64,000 bases of DNA, taken from contig NZ_FTMV01000001.1 in NCBI RefSeq assembly GCF_900156175.1, forward strand, positions 496,001 to 560,000. The letters are read 5' to 3'. This DNA comes from Janthinobacterium sp. TND4EL3. Its GTDB lineage: Bacteria > Pseudomonadota > Gammaproteobacteria > Burkholderiales > Burkholderiaceae_D. The notes beneath the pieces are model-generated. The model made no database searches and had not been told where the DNA came from. It worked only from the letters and a program-made list of their open reading frames with translations. Position 1 is the stretch's first letter. Each line of letters starts with the position of its first letter. Shown piece after piece: positions 37,834 to 46,920 of this stretch. Made by a program: the position numbers and the translations under genes.

Positions 37834-39930
37834 ATGAGCACTGGCACGACCGGAATCGAGTTAAAAACCCAACGCCGCAGCCTGGCTGAATTCGTCGAGC
37901 TGGTCTCGTCGATGCGCTTTGCCATCAGCCTGCTGACCCTGATCGCCGTTGCGTCCATCATCGGCACCGTGCTCAAGCAGAACGAGCCCATGCCCAATTA
38001 TGTGAACCAGTTCGGTCCGTTCTGGTTTGCCGTCTTTGACAAGCTGAGCCTGTATTCCGTGTATTCGGCCTGGTGGTTCCTCGTGATCATGGGCTTCCTC
38101 GTCGCCTCGACGTCGCTGTGCATCGTGCGCAATGCGCCGAAAATGCTTAAGGACATGCGCAGCTGGCGCGACAATGTGCGCGAGCAATCCTTGCGCAATT
38201 TCCACCACAAGCTGGAATGGCAGGCGCCGCTGCCGCGCGCCGTGCTGGCACAGCAGATGGTGATGCGCCTGAAAGACGCCGGCTACGGGGCCAAGGTGGT
38301 CGAGAAGGACAATGCCACCCTGGTGGCCGCCAAGCGGGGCGCCGCCAATAAATGGGGCTATATCTTCGCCCACGGCGCCATCGTCATCATCTGCGTGGGC
38401 GGCTTGCTCGACTCGGAAATGCCGATCCGCGTACAGCAATGGTTTTTTGGCAAGACGCCGTTTTCCGGCAGCGGCGTGATCGCCGACATTCCCGCCCAGC
38501 ACCGCCTGAGCCTGTCAAATCCCACTTTCCGCGGCAACACCATGATCCCGGAAGGTTCATCGAGCAACACGGCCATCATTCCCCAGGCCGATGGCGTGCT
38601 GATCCAGGATCTGCCCATCACGATTTTGTTGAAGAAATTCCACATCGATTTCTATAGCACGGGCATGCCCAAGCTGTTCGCCAGCGATGTCGTCATCACC
38701 GACCATGCAACGGGCGAGACGTTCCCTGCGACCATCAAAGTCAACCAGCCGCTGCTGTACAAGGGCCTGGCCCTGTACCAGTCGAGCTTTGAGGATGGTG
38801 GCAGCAAGCTCAAGTTGACGGGCTATCCGATGACGGGCAAGACGACGAAACGCTTCGATATCGGCGGCGAAGTGGGCGGCAGCACGCCGCTCGAGCGCAG
38901 CGATGGCAATTCCTATACGGTGGAATGGTCGGCTTTCCGTCCGTTTAACGTGGAAAACCTCAGTGCGGGCCAGGATGTGCGCGCCGTCAACAAGACGGAA
39001 AGCTTTAACGAGAAGTTTGCCGTGGGCCTGGACAAACGCCTGGGGTCGGCCGGGAAGAATGCGCATAACAAGGACTTGAAGAATGTCGGCCCCTCGGTGC
39101 AATACAAATTGCGCGACAAGACGGGCCAGGCGCGCGAATACCAGAATTACATGCAGCCCGTCACGGTTGATGGCGCGACGGTGTTTCTGGCCGGCATGCG
39201 TGTCAACCCCAGCGACCCGTTCAGTTACCTGCGCATTCCCGCCGATGACAATTACAGCGTGACGGAATGGATGCGTTTGCGTGCCGCACTGCAAGATCCG
39301 GAGTTGCGCCAGCAGGCAGCCGCCCGCTATGCGGCGCGGGCCATGCCGCAGACGGGCGCGGAAGCCTTGCGCGGCCAGTTGCAGGAATCGGCGGCGAAGA
39401 GCCTGGGTATCTTTGCCGGCAATGGACAGGAGGGCGGTTTCCTCGCCATCTCGCGCTTCCTGGAAAAAGTTCCGACGGCCGAGCAGGAAAAGGCAGCCGA
39501 TATTTTCATGAAGATCCTCAATGGCAGCCTGTGGGACCTGTGGCAGGCGGCGCGCAGCAAGGATGGCCTGAAGCCCATCGACGCCGATGACAAGCACGGC
39601 CGCTTCCTGCAACTGGCCACGAATGCGCTGTCCGACAGCTTCTTCTATGGCGCGCCCGTGTACCTGCAACTCGATGACTTCACGGAAATCAAGGCCTCCG
39701 TGCTGCAGGTGACGCGCTCACCGGGCAAGAGCGTGGTTTACCTCGGTTGCCTGTTCCTCGTGATCGGCGTATTTTCCATGTTCTATATCCGCGAGCGCCG
39801 CCTGTGGGTGTGGATCAAGGATGGCGAAGGCGGCAGCGACGCCCTGATGGCCATGAGCACGCAGCGCAAGACCCTGGATTTTGAAAAAGAATTTGAGAAC
39901 TTGAAGGCAAAGCTGCCGCAATCGGCGTAA
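37834..39930 (+). CDS. resB: Cytochrome c biogenesis protein ResB (Ccs1)
   Basis: Half of the System II haem-export and ligation complex in the inner membrane. It is 698 residues. There are membrane helices near the N terminus (FAISLLTLIAVASIIGTVLK, WWFLVIMGFLVASTSLCIV), a third near 180, a large periplasmic domain, and a final helix (VVYLGCLFLVIGVFSMFYI). I take the ATG at 37834; a TTG nine codons upstream is possible. ccsA follows after about 50 bp. Confidence 0.95.
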   Translation: MSTGTTGIELKTQRRSLAEFVELVSSMRFAISLLTLIAVASIIGTVLKQNEPMPNYVNQFGPFWFAVFDKLSLYSVYSAWWFLVIMGFLVASTSLCIVRNAPKMLKDMRSWRDNVREQSLRNFHHKLEWQAPLPRAVLAQQMVMRLKDAGYGAKVVEKDNATLVAAKRGAANKWGYIFAHGAIVIICVGGLLDSEMPIRVQQWFFGKTPFSGSGVIADIPAQHRLSLSNPTFRGNTMIPEGSSSNTAIIPQADGVLIQDLPITILLKKFHIDFYSTGMPKLFASDVVITDHATGETFPATIKVNQPLLYKGLALYQSSFEDGGSKLKLTGYPMTGKTTKRFDIGGEVGGSTPLERSDGNSYTVEWSAFRPFNVENLSAGQDVRAVNKTESFNEKFAVGLDKRLGSAGKNAHNKDLKNVGPSVQYKLRDKTGQAREYQNYMQPVTVDGATVFLAGMRVNPSDPFSYLRIPADDNYSVTEWMRLRAALQDPELRQQAAARYAARAMPQTGAEALRGQLQESAAKSLGIFAGNGQEGGFLAISRFLEKVPTAEQEKAADIFMKILNGSLWDLWQAARSKDGLKPIDADDKHGRFLQLATNALSDSFFYGAPVYLQLDDFTEIKASVLQVTRSPGKSVVYLGCLFLVIGVFSMFYIRERRLWVWIKDGEGGSDALMAMSTQRKTLDFEKEFENLKAKLPQSA

Positions 39931-39979
39931 GCTGCGCTGTGTCTGGAACGCTGCAGCGTGACCGGGAATGGAGAAAATG

Positions 39980-41131
39980 ATGGAATTGGCAAATAAACAA
40001 ATTTATACGCAGGAACCGGGCTTTTTCAAGCGCCTGAGCCTGGTCGACTGGCTGTACGGCGCCGGCTTGCTGGCGGCATCCCTGTTCGGCCTCATGCGCT
40101 TTGGCGCCTTCATGGATATCTATGAAAAAGCCATCCTGCTGGCGGCCGCGCCCACCTTTGCGTGGCTGGGCTGGTACTGGAAGCCCGTGCGCTGGCTGAT
40201 TCCCGTGGCAGCCGTGCTGTCGCTGTTCGCCATCGAACTGTACGCGGGCCACCTGGACATGGCGAACCAGAAATTTTTCCTGAAATACATCTTGTCCAGC
40301 CAATCGGCCATCCTGTGGATGGGCACCCTGTTCGTGCTGTCGACCCTGTTCTACTGGATCGGCCTGGTGGCCCGCTCGGAATTCGGCTCCTCCGTCGGCT
40401 CCCTGCTGTGCTGGGCTGGCGTCGTGCTGGGCCTGACGGGCATGCTGGTGCGCTGGTACGAGTCTTACCTGATCGGCGCCGATGTGGGCCACATTCCCGT
40501 GTCGAACCTGTATGAAGTGTTCATCCTGTTCTCCCTGATCACGGCCATGTTCTACTTGTATTACGAGCAGCATTACGCGACGCGCCAGCTGGGCGCCTTC
40601 GTCATGCTGGTCATTTCGGCGGCCGTCGTCTTCCTGATGTGGTACACGGTCACGCGCGACGCGGCCGACATCCAGCCGCTGGTGCCGGCCCTGCAAAGCT
40701 GGTGGATGAAGATCCACGTGCCGGCCAACTTCATCGGCTACGGCACGTTCGCCCTGTCGGCCATGGTGGCCTCGGCGTATCTGCTCAAATCGAGCGGCTA
40801 CCTGGTCGACCGCCTGCCTTCGCTGGAAGTGCTCGATGACGTGATGTACAAGGCCATTTCCGTCGGCTTCGCCTTCTTTACGGTCGCCACCATCCTGGGC
40901 GCCCTGTGGGCGGCCGAAGCGTGGGGCGGCTACTGGTCGTGGGACCCGAAGGAAACGTGGGCGCTGATCGTCTGGCTCAACTATGCGGCCTGGCTGCACA
41001 TGCGATTGATGACGGGCTTGCGCGGCCGCGTCGCCTCGTGGTGGGCGCTGGTGGGCTTGCTGGTGACGACTTTCGCGTTTTTGGGCGTCAATATGTTCCT
41101 CTCTGGCCTGCATTCCTACGGCAAGCTTTAA
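39980..41131 (+). CDS. ccsA: Cytochrome c biogenesis protein CcsA/ResC
   Basis: Haem-handling partner of ResB; catalyses attachment of haem to CXXCH in the periplasm. It is 383 residues from the chosen start, with about eight membrane helices. The WWD-type haem-binding motif is present (WGGYWSWDPKETWALIVW). In-frame ATGs occur at 39968, 39977 and 39980; GGAG at 39970-39973 gives best spacing to 39980. The operon probably ends in the long hairpin downstream. Confidence 0.93.
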   Translation: MELANKQIYTQEPGFFKRLSLVDWLYGAGLLAASLFGLMRFGAFMDIYEKAILLAAAPTFAWLGWYWKPVRWLIPVAAVLSLFAIELYAGHLDMANQKFFLKYILSSQSAILWMGTLFVLSTLFYWIGLVARSEFGSSVGSLLCWAGVVLGLTGMLVRWYESYLIGADVGHIPVSNLYEVFILFSLITAMFYLYYEQHYATRQLGAFVMLVISAAVVFLMWYTVTRDAADIQPLVPALQSWWMKIHVPANFIGYGTFALSAMVASAYLLKSSGYLVDRLPSLEVLDDVMYKAISVGFAFFTVATILGALWAAEAWGGYWSWDPKETWALIVWLNYAAWLHMRLMTGLRGRVASWWALVGLLVTTFAFLGVNMFLSGLHSYGKL

Positions 41132-41237
41132 AAAGTACTCGAGAAAAAGCCCATGGCGGCGTTGCCTTGCCTAGCCGTACTATGTGTACTGCCTGCGGCA
41201 AGGCGCCTTGCCCTGCACTTTTTTAGGGCACTTTTTT
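41132..41237. repeat. Long imperfect inverted repeat (nested hairpin) after ccsA
   Basis: About 105 bp that fold back on themselves. The outer arms AAAAAGTAC and GGGCACTTTTTT match loosely. A core stem GCCTTGCC (41164-41171) pairs with GGCAAGGC (41197-41204). An inner GTAC/GTAC with loop TATGT sits at the tip. T-rich ends let it serve as a terminator. The length and mosaic structure suggest a dispersed intergenic repeat, which a genome search would show. Confidence 0.55.
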
Positions 41238-41238
41238 G

Positions 41239-41256
41239 CATGACAGAAGCGTCATG
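41239..41256. promoter_or_regulatory. Palindrome upstream of msrPQ
   Basis: CATGAC-N6-GTCATG, about 57 bp before the msrP start. The symmetric 6-bp arms suit a dimeric regulator. Function is inferred from position only. Confidence 0.3.
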
Positions 41257-41312
41257 AACGGCCCGGGAAAACTGGTGTAAGGTACAAATCATCACCTTTT
41301 TCCGGAGCCGCC

Positions 41313-42290
41313 ATGTTGATCAAGCGCAGTCCCAACGGCATCGACTTGCCGTATTCTTCCGAAATCACGCCGCGCGCCGTGTTTGAATCGCGCCGCAGCT
41401 TCATCAAGCAAGTGGCGCTGGGCTCGATCTCCAGCGCGGCCTTGCTGGAAATGGCCAGCCGCGAAGCGTTCGCGCAAGGCACCAATCCCAAGCTGGCAGC
41501 CAAATTGAATCCCGCCTATTCGGCGCTGGAAAAGCAGACGGCCTATAAGGACGCCACCAGCTACAACAATTTCTACGAGTTCGGCACGGACAAGAGCGAC
41601 CCGGCGCAAAACGCGGGCACCTTGCGCACGCGGCCGTGGACGGTCAGCATCGAAGGCGAAGTCAAGAAGCCGATGACCCTCGATCTCGATGCGCTGCTGA
41701 AGCTGGCGCCGCTGGAAGAGCGCGTCTACCGCCTGCGCTGCGTGGAAGGCTGGTCGATGGTGATCCCGTGGGTCGGTTATTCCTTCTCGGAAATTATCAA
41801 GAAGGTCGAGCCGACGGGCAATGCCAAGTACGTGGAATTCATCACCCTGGCCGACAAGAAGCAGATGCCGGGTGTGGGCAGCAGAGTGCTGCAGTGGCCC
41901 TATACGGAAGGCTTGCGCATCGATGAAGCCAATCATCCGCTGGCGCTGCTGACCCTGGGCATGTATGGGGAAACCTTGCCAAACCAGAACGGCGCGCCCG
42001 TGCGCATGGTCTTGCCATGGAAATATGGCTTTAAGTCCGCCAAGTCCATCGTCAAGATCCGTTTCGTCAAGGAACAGCCGCGCACGTCCTGGAACCTGTC
42101 GGCACCGTCCGAATACGGCTTTTATTCGAACGTGAACCCGAACGTCGATCATCCACGCTGGTCGCAGGCGTCCGAGCGGCGGATCGGTGAAGACGGCTTT
42201 TTGACGCGCAAGCGCAAGACCCTGATGTTCAATGGCTACAACGATGTCGCTTCGCTGTATGCGGGCATGGATCTGAAGAAGTTCTTTTAA
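41313..42290 (+). CDS. msrP: Periplasmic methionine sulfoxide reductase, catalytic subunit MsrP
   Basis: Molybdopterin enzyme that reduces methionine sulfoxide in periplasmic proteins. It is 325 residues. A Tat signal is visible ([13 protein letters not shown], near 28-40), cleaved around AFAQG. The molybdenum ligand cysteine lies in [33 protein letters not shown] and the C-terminal [10 protein letters not shown] are family hallmarks. It pairs with msrQ 9 bp downstream, the haem subunit that supplies electrons. Confidence 0.96.
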   Translation: MLIKRSPNGIDLPYSSEITPRAVFESRRSFIKQVALGSISSAALLEMASREAFAQGTNPKLAAKLNPAYSALEKQTAYKDATSYNNFYEFGTDKSDPAQNAGTLRTRPWTVSIEGEVKKPMTLDLDALLKLAPLEERVYRLRCVEGWSMVIPWVGYSFSEIIKKVEPTGNAKYVEFITLADKKQMPGVGSRVLQWPYTEGLRIDEANHPLALLTLGMYGETLPNQNGAPVRMVLPWKYGFKSAKSIVKIRFVKEQPRTSWNLSAPSEYGFYSNVNPNVDHPRWSQASERRIGEDGFLTRKRKTLMFNGYNDVASLYAGMDLKKFF

Positions 42291-42299
42291 GGAAAGACC

Positions 42300-42953
42300 A
42301 TGGCCCTGAATCCCACGCCGAAACAGTTGTCGCTAGTCAAAAGCCTGGTTTTCCTGCTGGCGCTGATTCCCTTTGTGCGCATGGTCTGGCTGACCTACAC
42401 GGGCCAACTGGTGGAGCCGCTGGAGTTCATCACGCGGGGGACGGGCGACTGGACCCTGTATTTTCTGTGCATCAGCCTGGCGGTGACGCCCTTGCGGCGC
42501 TTCACGCAATGGAATTGGCTGATCAAGCTGCGGCGCATGCTGGGCCTGTTCGCGTTTTTTTACGCGGCGCTGCACTTCACCACGTTTTTATGGTTCGATC
42601 ACTTTTTCGATCTGCAGGAGATGTGGAAGGATGTGCTCAAGCGGCCATTCATCACGGTAGGCTTCATCGCCTTTGTGCTGCTCATTCCGCTGGCCGTGAC
42701 GAGTACGAATAGCATGGTCAAGCGCCTGGGCGGCAAGCGCTGGCAGTGGCTGCACCGATTGATCTATATCATCGCGCCGCTGGGCATCCTGCATTTCTGG
42801 TGGATGAAGGCAGGCAAGCATAATTTCGCGCAACCGATCCTGTTCGGCAGCATCGTCGCGCTACTGCTGTTAATGCGCGTGGTTTTTGCCTGGAATAAGC
42901 GTGTCAAAACTGCCAGGGCGGCGCATGCCGCCACCCCGGTGCGTTCCGTTTAG
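42300..42953 (+). CDS. msrQ: Haem-binding membrane subunit MsrQ
   Basis: Inner-membrane b-type haem protein that passes quinol or flavin electrons to MsrP. It is 217 residues with about six helices and the FRD-like haem histidines (RRMLGLFAFFYAALHFTTFL, WLHRLIYIIAPLGILHFWW). The stop overlaps the convergent lptM stop by 4 bp, and no terminator separates them. Confidence 0.95.
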   Translation: MALNPTPKQLSLVKSLVFLLALIPFVRMVWLTYTGQLVEPLEFITRGTGDWTLYFLCISLAVTPLRRFTQWNWLIKLRRMLGLFAFFYAALHFTTFLWFDHFFDLQEMWKDVLKRPFITVGFIAFVLLIPLAVTSTNSMVKRLGGKRWQWLHRLIYIIAPLGILHFWWMKAGKHNFAQPILFGSIVALLLLMRVVFAWNKRVKTARAAHAATPVRSV

Positions 42954-43132
42954 GTGGCCGGCACGATGACCGGTGGCGGCGGCACGGGCGCCGGTTCGAC
43001 GGGGCCTTTGGCTGGCGCGCCCTTGGCCGCTGGCGGCTTGGGCAGGTACAGGGGGCCGGGCTGGCCGCAGCCGGCCAGGACGCTAGAAACCACAATGGCG
43101 GTGCCGATATAAAACGCTGAGGATGACTTCAC
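42950..43132 (-). CDS. lptM: LPS translocon maturation chaperone LptM-like small lipoprotein
   Basis: A 60-residue lipoprotein. A short signal peptide with lipobox VLAGC (C22) is followed by GQPGPLYLPKPP, the conserved core of the LptM/YifL family, and then a Pro/Ala-rich tail. The GTG at 43132 is taken as start; another in-frame GTG lies four codons upstream. In E. coli LptM helps oxidise the LptD-LptE translocon. In many proteobacteria lysA follows; here the gene ends inside msrQ. It diverges from cyaY. Confidence 0.82.
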   Translation of the reverse strand: MKSSSAFYIGTAIVVSSVLAGCGQPGPLYLPKPPAAKGAPAKGPVEPAPVPPPPVIVPAT

Positions 43133-43172
43133 GATTAGAATCACGGTTTGATTAAGATCTTTGGAGTGTAGC

Positions 43173-43502
43173 ATGAGCGAATCGGAATTCCTGGCCCTGG
43201 CCGAAGCCACCCTGACGGACATCGAGGCGGCGCTGGACCGGCTGAACGATGCGGACGTGCTCGACGTCGAATGCAGCCGCAGCGGCAATGTGCTGGAAAT
43301 CGAATTCATCGACAACGGCACGAAAATCATCGTCAACAGCCAGGCCCCCATGCGCGAAATGTGGGTGGCCGCCCGTTCCGGCGGTTTCCACTACAAGCGC
43401 GTGGGTGACGAATGGATCAACACGCGCGACGGCTCTGAATTGTTTGCGGCCTTGTCCAGCATGGCCAGCGAGCAGGCGGGTGCGCCCGTGGTGCTGAAGT
43501 AA
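43173..43502 (+). CDS. cyaY: Frataxin-like iron protein CyaY
   Basis: Regulator of iron-sulfur cluster assembly. It is 109 residues: MSESEFLALAEATLTDIEAA with an acidic first helix (AALDRLNDADVLDVE), then beta strands EFIDNGTKIIVNSQAP and EMWVAARSGGFHYK. The ATG at 43173 is used; a TTG four codons earlier is less likely. It is divergent from lptM and convergent with mrcA. Confidence 0.95.
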   Translation: MSESEFLALAEATLTDIEAALDRLNDADVLDVECSRSGNVLEIEFIDNGTKIIVNSQAPMREMWVAARSGGFHYKRVGDEWINTRDGSELFAALSSMASEQAGAPVVLK

Positions 43503-43523
43503 TTGTTTTAGCCGCGCGCAATA

Positions 43524-43556
43524 AAAAAGGGCAGCCTCTTCAGGCTGCCCTTTTTG
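43524..43556. terminator. Bidirectional terminator between cyaY and mrcA
   Basis: AAAAAAGGGCAGCCT and AGGCTGCCCTTTTT pair around a 4-nt loop, with tracts on both sides suitable for both convergent genes. Confidence 0.92.
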
Positions 43557-43591
43557 CTTGCGTAATCCGACAACATTTGGCGCCGGCGTGG

Positions 43592-43626
43592 TGTCGGGTT
43601 ACGGCCTGCGGCCTAACCCGACCTAC
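43592..43626. repeat. REP-like palindrome, copy 1
   Basis: TGTCGGGTTAC, a central GGCCTGCGGCC, and GTAACCCGACCTAC-type complement form an imperfect palindrome. A half-unit, GCGTAATCCGACAAC, lies at 43560-43574. The same motif recurs three times at 55119-55332. It occupies the gap between the cyaY/mrcA terminator and the mrcA stop. Confidence 0.75.
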
Positions 43627-43640
43627 TCCATGCGCTGCCG

Positions 43641-45986
43641 TCAGAACAACTCGTTCTTCACGGCTTCTTTCGCCTTTTCTTCCTCCGGCGTGCCGCGTGC
43701 CGCCCCTTCCAGGCTGCCGACGCCCGTGCCCGGTGGATTTTCAGCATAGTAATACTCGTCACCCACGTGGATCAGGCCTTCCGGCACGGCGCGTTCCTCG
43801 ACGGGGATGCTCTTCAGGGCTTTCGCCATGTAGTTGATCCAGATCGGCAAGGCCAGGCCACCGCCCGTTTCCCGGTTGCCCAGGTTGCGCGGCTGGTCGT
43901 AGCCGATCCAGGCGATGCCGACCAGCTTGGCCTGGTAGCCGGCGAACCACGCGTCGATGGAGTCGTTGGTCGTGCCCGTCTTGCCGGCCAGGTCAGGGCG
44001 CTTCAATGCCATGGCCTTGTTCGCCGTGCCGAAGCGCACCACGTCGTTGAGCATGCTGTTCATCATGAAGGCATTGCGCTCGTCGATGACTCTGTTGGCT
44101 TCCTCGCCCGCCAGGTCCGGCTTGGCTTGCGACAAGACCGTGCCGTCGCTGTCGGTCACCTTGGCGATCAGGTACGGGTTGATCTTGTAGCCGCCGTTGG
44201 CGAACACGGCGTAGGCGCCCGCCATCTGCAGCGGCGTCACGTTGCCGGCGCCGAGGGCCAGGGTCAGGTAGGGGGGATTCTTGTCCGCGTCAAAGCCGAA
44301 GCGCGTGGCGTATTCCTGGCCGTATTTGGCGCCGATCTTGTGCAGGATGCGGATGGAAATCATGTTCTTCGATTTCATCAAGCCCTTGCGCATGGTCATC
44401 GGACCGTCGTACTTGCTGTCGTAGTTCTTCGGTTCCCACGCCTGGCCACCCGTCTGGCCCGCATCGAACGAGATGGGCGCGTCGTTGATGATGGTGGCTG
44501 GCGACAGGCCCCGTTCCAGCGAAGCGGAATAGATGAAGGGCTTGAAGGCCGAACCGGGCTGGCGCCACGCCTGCGTGACGTGGTTGAACTTGTTGCGGTT
44601 GTAATCGAAGCCGCCGACCATGGCGCGGATGGCGCCGTCGGTGGTGCTGGCCGAGACGAAGGCCGATTGTACTTCCGGCATCTGCGTCAAGACCCAGGTG
44701 TTGCCTTCCAACATGACGCGGATGACGGCGCCGCGCTTGATGCGGCGGTTAGGCGCCGCTTTTTCCGATAGCCAGGCCGAACCGAAGGTCAGGCCGGGGC
44801 CGGTAATGGTGATTTCCTCGCCAGCCGAGGTGACGGCCTGGATGGACTTGGGCGACGCTTGCAGCACCATGGCGGCGATGATGTCATCGCTGTCCGGGTG
44901 GTCGGCCAGTTCCGTCTCGATGGCGTCATCCGCTTCGGCCTTGGTTTTCGGAATCTCGATATACGCTTCCGGGCCGCGGTAGCCGTGGCGTTTCTCGTAA
45001 TCCATCACGCCCTTGCGCAGGGCGATGTAGGCGGCGTCCTGGTCGGCCTTGGTGATGGTGGTGTAGACGTTCAGGCCGCGCGTGTAGGTATCTTCCTTGA
45101 ATTGCTCGTAGACGAGCTGGCGCGCCATTTCCGACACGTATTCCGCATGCACGCCGAAGGCGCTGCTGTCGGTTTTTACTTTCAGCTCTTCGTTTTTCGC
45201 TTCTTCATACTGCGCCGGCGTGATGTAGCCCAGTTGCGCCATGCGCTGCAGGATGTATTGCTGGCGCATGCGCGCGCGTTTCGGATTGACGACGGGGTTG
45301 TAGGCCGACGGCGCTTTCGGCAAGCCGGCCAGCATGGCCGCTTCGGCCACGGTGAGGTCCTGGATGCTCTTGCCGAAATAAATTTGTGCGGCCGAGGCGA
45401 AGCCGTAGGCACGCTGTCCCAGATAAATCTGGTTCATATACACTTCGAGGATCTGGTCCTTGCTGAGGTTCTTTTCGATCTTCCACGCCAGCAAGACTTC
45501 ATATGCCTTGCGTTTCAAGGTCTGTTCGCTGGACAGGAAGAAGTTGCGCGCCACTTGCTGCGTGATGGTTGAGGCGCCTTGCTTGGCGCCGCCCGTCAGG
45601 TTGTGCAGGGCCGCGCGCGTGATGCCCAGGTAATCGACGCCGCCATGCTCATAGAAGCGGTCATCTTCGATGGCCAGCACGGCTTTCTTCATGACATCGG
45701 GAATATCCTTGATGTGGACCATGTTACGGCGCTCTTCGCCGAACTCGCCGATCAACACGCTGTCGGACGTGAAAATCCGCAGCGGCATCTTGGGCTTGTA
45801 ATCGGTCAGGGTGTCGAGCGCGGGCAGGTTCGGATAAGCCATGGCCAGGCCGAAGACCACCAGCAGCACGCCGACCACGCCCAGGCCCAGGAATGAGACC
45901 AGGGCCATCAGCAGGAAGCGTTTGGGTTTGCTGCCCTTCTGGGGCGGTTTCGAGCCGGCGTTGCCAGCGGAGGATGAAGATGTCAT
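43641..45986 (-). CDS. mrcA: Penicillin-binding protein 1A
   Basis: Bifunctional peptidoglycan synthase in the inner membrane. It is 781 residues. After a cytoplasmic tail and transmembrane helix (about 24-50) comes the glycosyltransferase domain with catalytic E107 in AIEDDRFYEHGG and GASTITQQVARN. The transpeptidase domain has S479 and K482 (QPGSAFKPF), SKN (539-541) and KTGTT (669-673). It is divergent from the pil cluster, the usual neighbour of ponA genes. Confidence 0.97.
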   Translation of the reverse strand: MTSSSSAGNAGSKPPQKGSKPKRFLLMALVSFLGLGVVGVLLVVFGLAMAYPNLPALDTLTDYKPKMPLRIFTSDSVLIGEFGEERRNMVHIKDIPDVMKKAVLAIEDDRFYEHGGVDYLGITRAALHNLTGGAKQGASTITQQVARNFFLSSEQTLKRKAYEVLLAWKIEKNLSKDQILEVYMNQIYLGQRAYGFASAAQIYFGKSIQDLTVAEAAMLAGLPKAPSAYNPVVNPKRARMRQQYILQRMAQLGYITPAQYEEAKNEELKVKTDSSAFGVHAEYVSEMARQLVYEQFKEDTYTRGLNVYTTITKADQDAAYIALRKGVMDYEKRHGYRGPEAYIEIPKTKAEADDAIETELADHPDSDDIIAAMVLQASPKSIQAVTSAGEEITITGPGLTFGSAWLSEKAAPNRRIKRGAVIRVMLEGNTWVLTQMPEVQSAFVSASTTDGAIRAMVGGFDYNRNKFNHVTQAWRQPGSAFKPFIYSASLERGLSPATIINDAPISFDAGQTGGQAWEPKNYDSKYDGPMTMRKGLMKSKNMISIRILHKIGAKYGQEYATRFGFDADKNPPYLTLALGAGNVTPLQMAGAYAVFANGGYKINPYLIAKVTDSDGTVLSQAKPDLAGEEANRVIDERNAFMMNSMLNDVVRFGTANKAMALKRPDLAGKTGTTNDSIDAWFAGYQAKLVGIAWIGYDQPRNLGNRETGGGLALPIWINYMAKALKSIPVEERAVPEGLIHVGDEYYYAENPPGTGVGSLEGAARGTPEEEKAKEAVKNELF

Positions 45987-46020
45987 GCGTCTTATGTCTT
46001 TCGGTTAATTATGCCGGTCA

Positions 46021-46048
46021 ATTATAAGCGAGCTTGCCGGGCTGGCAG
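46021..46048 (-). promoter_or_regulatory. Candidate mrcA promoter
   Basis: On the minus strand, CTGCCA, a 16-bp spacer and a perfect TATAAT lie about 35 bp before the mrcA start. The -35 is weak. Confidence 0.4.
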
Positions 46049-46278
46049 CGCGCCGTGGCGCTTGCCTGGGGGCAGTGTCGACACTTGCCGATACTCTATA
46101 TAAGCGTGTATTGGTCCGCTGGCAACCAGGATTTGGTAACAATTATTCTGCGCCAGATCAGGGGCGGACCAGATAGGCGCCGCACGCCGCAGACTTCGGC
46201 GTGAAATCCATTTACAAGCGATCGCAGCCGGGACTAGGATTTCTGCTGACAGCGGCTCTCCCGTGGCGACGTTTCGCG

Positions 46279-46920
46279 ATGAAAAACATATCCTTCAGCA
46301 GTCTTCTTGGCAGGGGCTTGCTCGGCGTTGATATAGGGCAAGACGCCGTGCGCGTGGTCGAACTGGTGCGCTGGCGGGGCATGCTGTCGTGCCGCCATTG
46401 CGGCGCCGCCGCGCTGGCGCCCGGCGTGATTCTGGAGGGTAACGTCATGGACGCGGCAAGCCTGACGGACGCCTTGCGCCAGGCCCGCCGCGACAGTGGC
46501 AGCGCTTGCACGCGCATAGCGCTGGCCATGCCGGCCACGGCCCTGATCACGCATGCGATCCGCCTGCCCGCCGGTTTGCCGGAGGAGCAACTGGAAATCC
46601 TCGTGGAACTGGAAGCGGCGCAATACATGCCGTTTGCGCTGGAAGACGCCAGTCTGGATTTTTGTATTCTTGGCCCTGCACCGCCGCTGGCCGGCACGAC
46701 AGGCAAGGAGGTCGACGTGCTGCTGGTGGCGGCGCGGCGCGCCGGCGTGCAGTGCCGTCTCGATGCGGCCAGGGCGGCGGGCTTGCAGGCCGTCATCATG
46801 GATAGCGAGGCGCTGGCCTTGCAGGCGGCGCTCGCGCAGGGTGGCTGGCAAGCCTTGCCCGATGGCGGCGTGGCGTACCAATTGGCCTGGGGCCTGGCCT
46901 TGCACCGGTATGCCCGATGA
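46279..46920 (+). CDS. pilM: Short PilM-like type IV pilus assembly protein lacking most of its second lobe
   Basis: Actin-like cytoplasmic protein that binds the PilN N terminus in the pilus alignment complex. GRGLLGVDIGQDAVRVVELV, LPEEQLEILVELEAAQYMPF and the region around AARRAGVQCRLDAARAAGLQ match the first half of PilM. After DSEALALQAALAQG the product jumps to a C-terminal-looking YQLAWGLALHRYAR. At 213 residues it is well below the usual 350 or so; the missing part normally holds ATP-binding motifs. Start uncertain (GTG 26 codons upstream is possible); neither has a clear ribosome binding site. It overlaps pilN by 4 bp. Confidence 0.75.
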   Translation: MKNISFSSLLGRGLLGVDIGQDAVRVVELVRWRGMLSCRHCGAAALAPGVILEGNVMDAASLTDALRQARRDSGSACTRIALAMPATALITHAIRLPAGLPEEQLEILVELEAAQYMPFALEDASLDFCILGPAPPLAGTTGKEVDVLLVAARRAGVQCRLDAARAAGLQAVIMDSEALALQAALAQGGWQALPDGGVAYQLAWGLALHRYAR

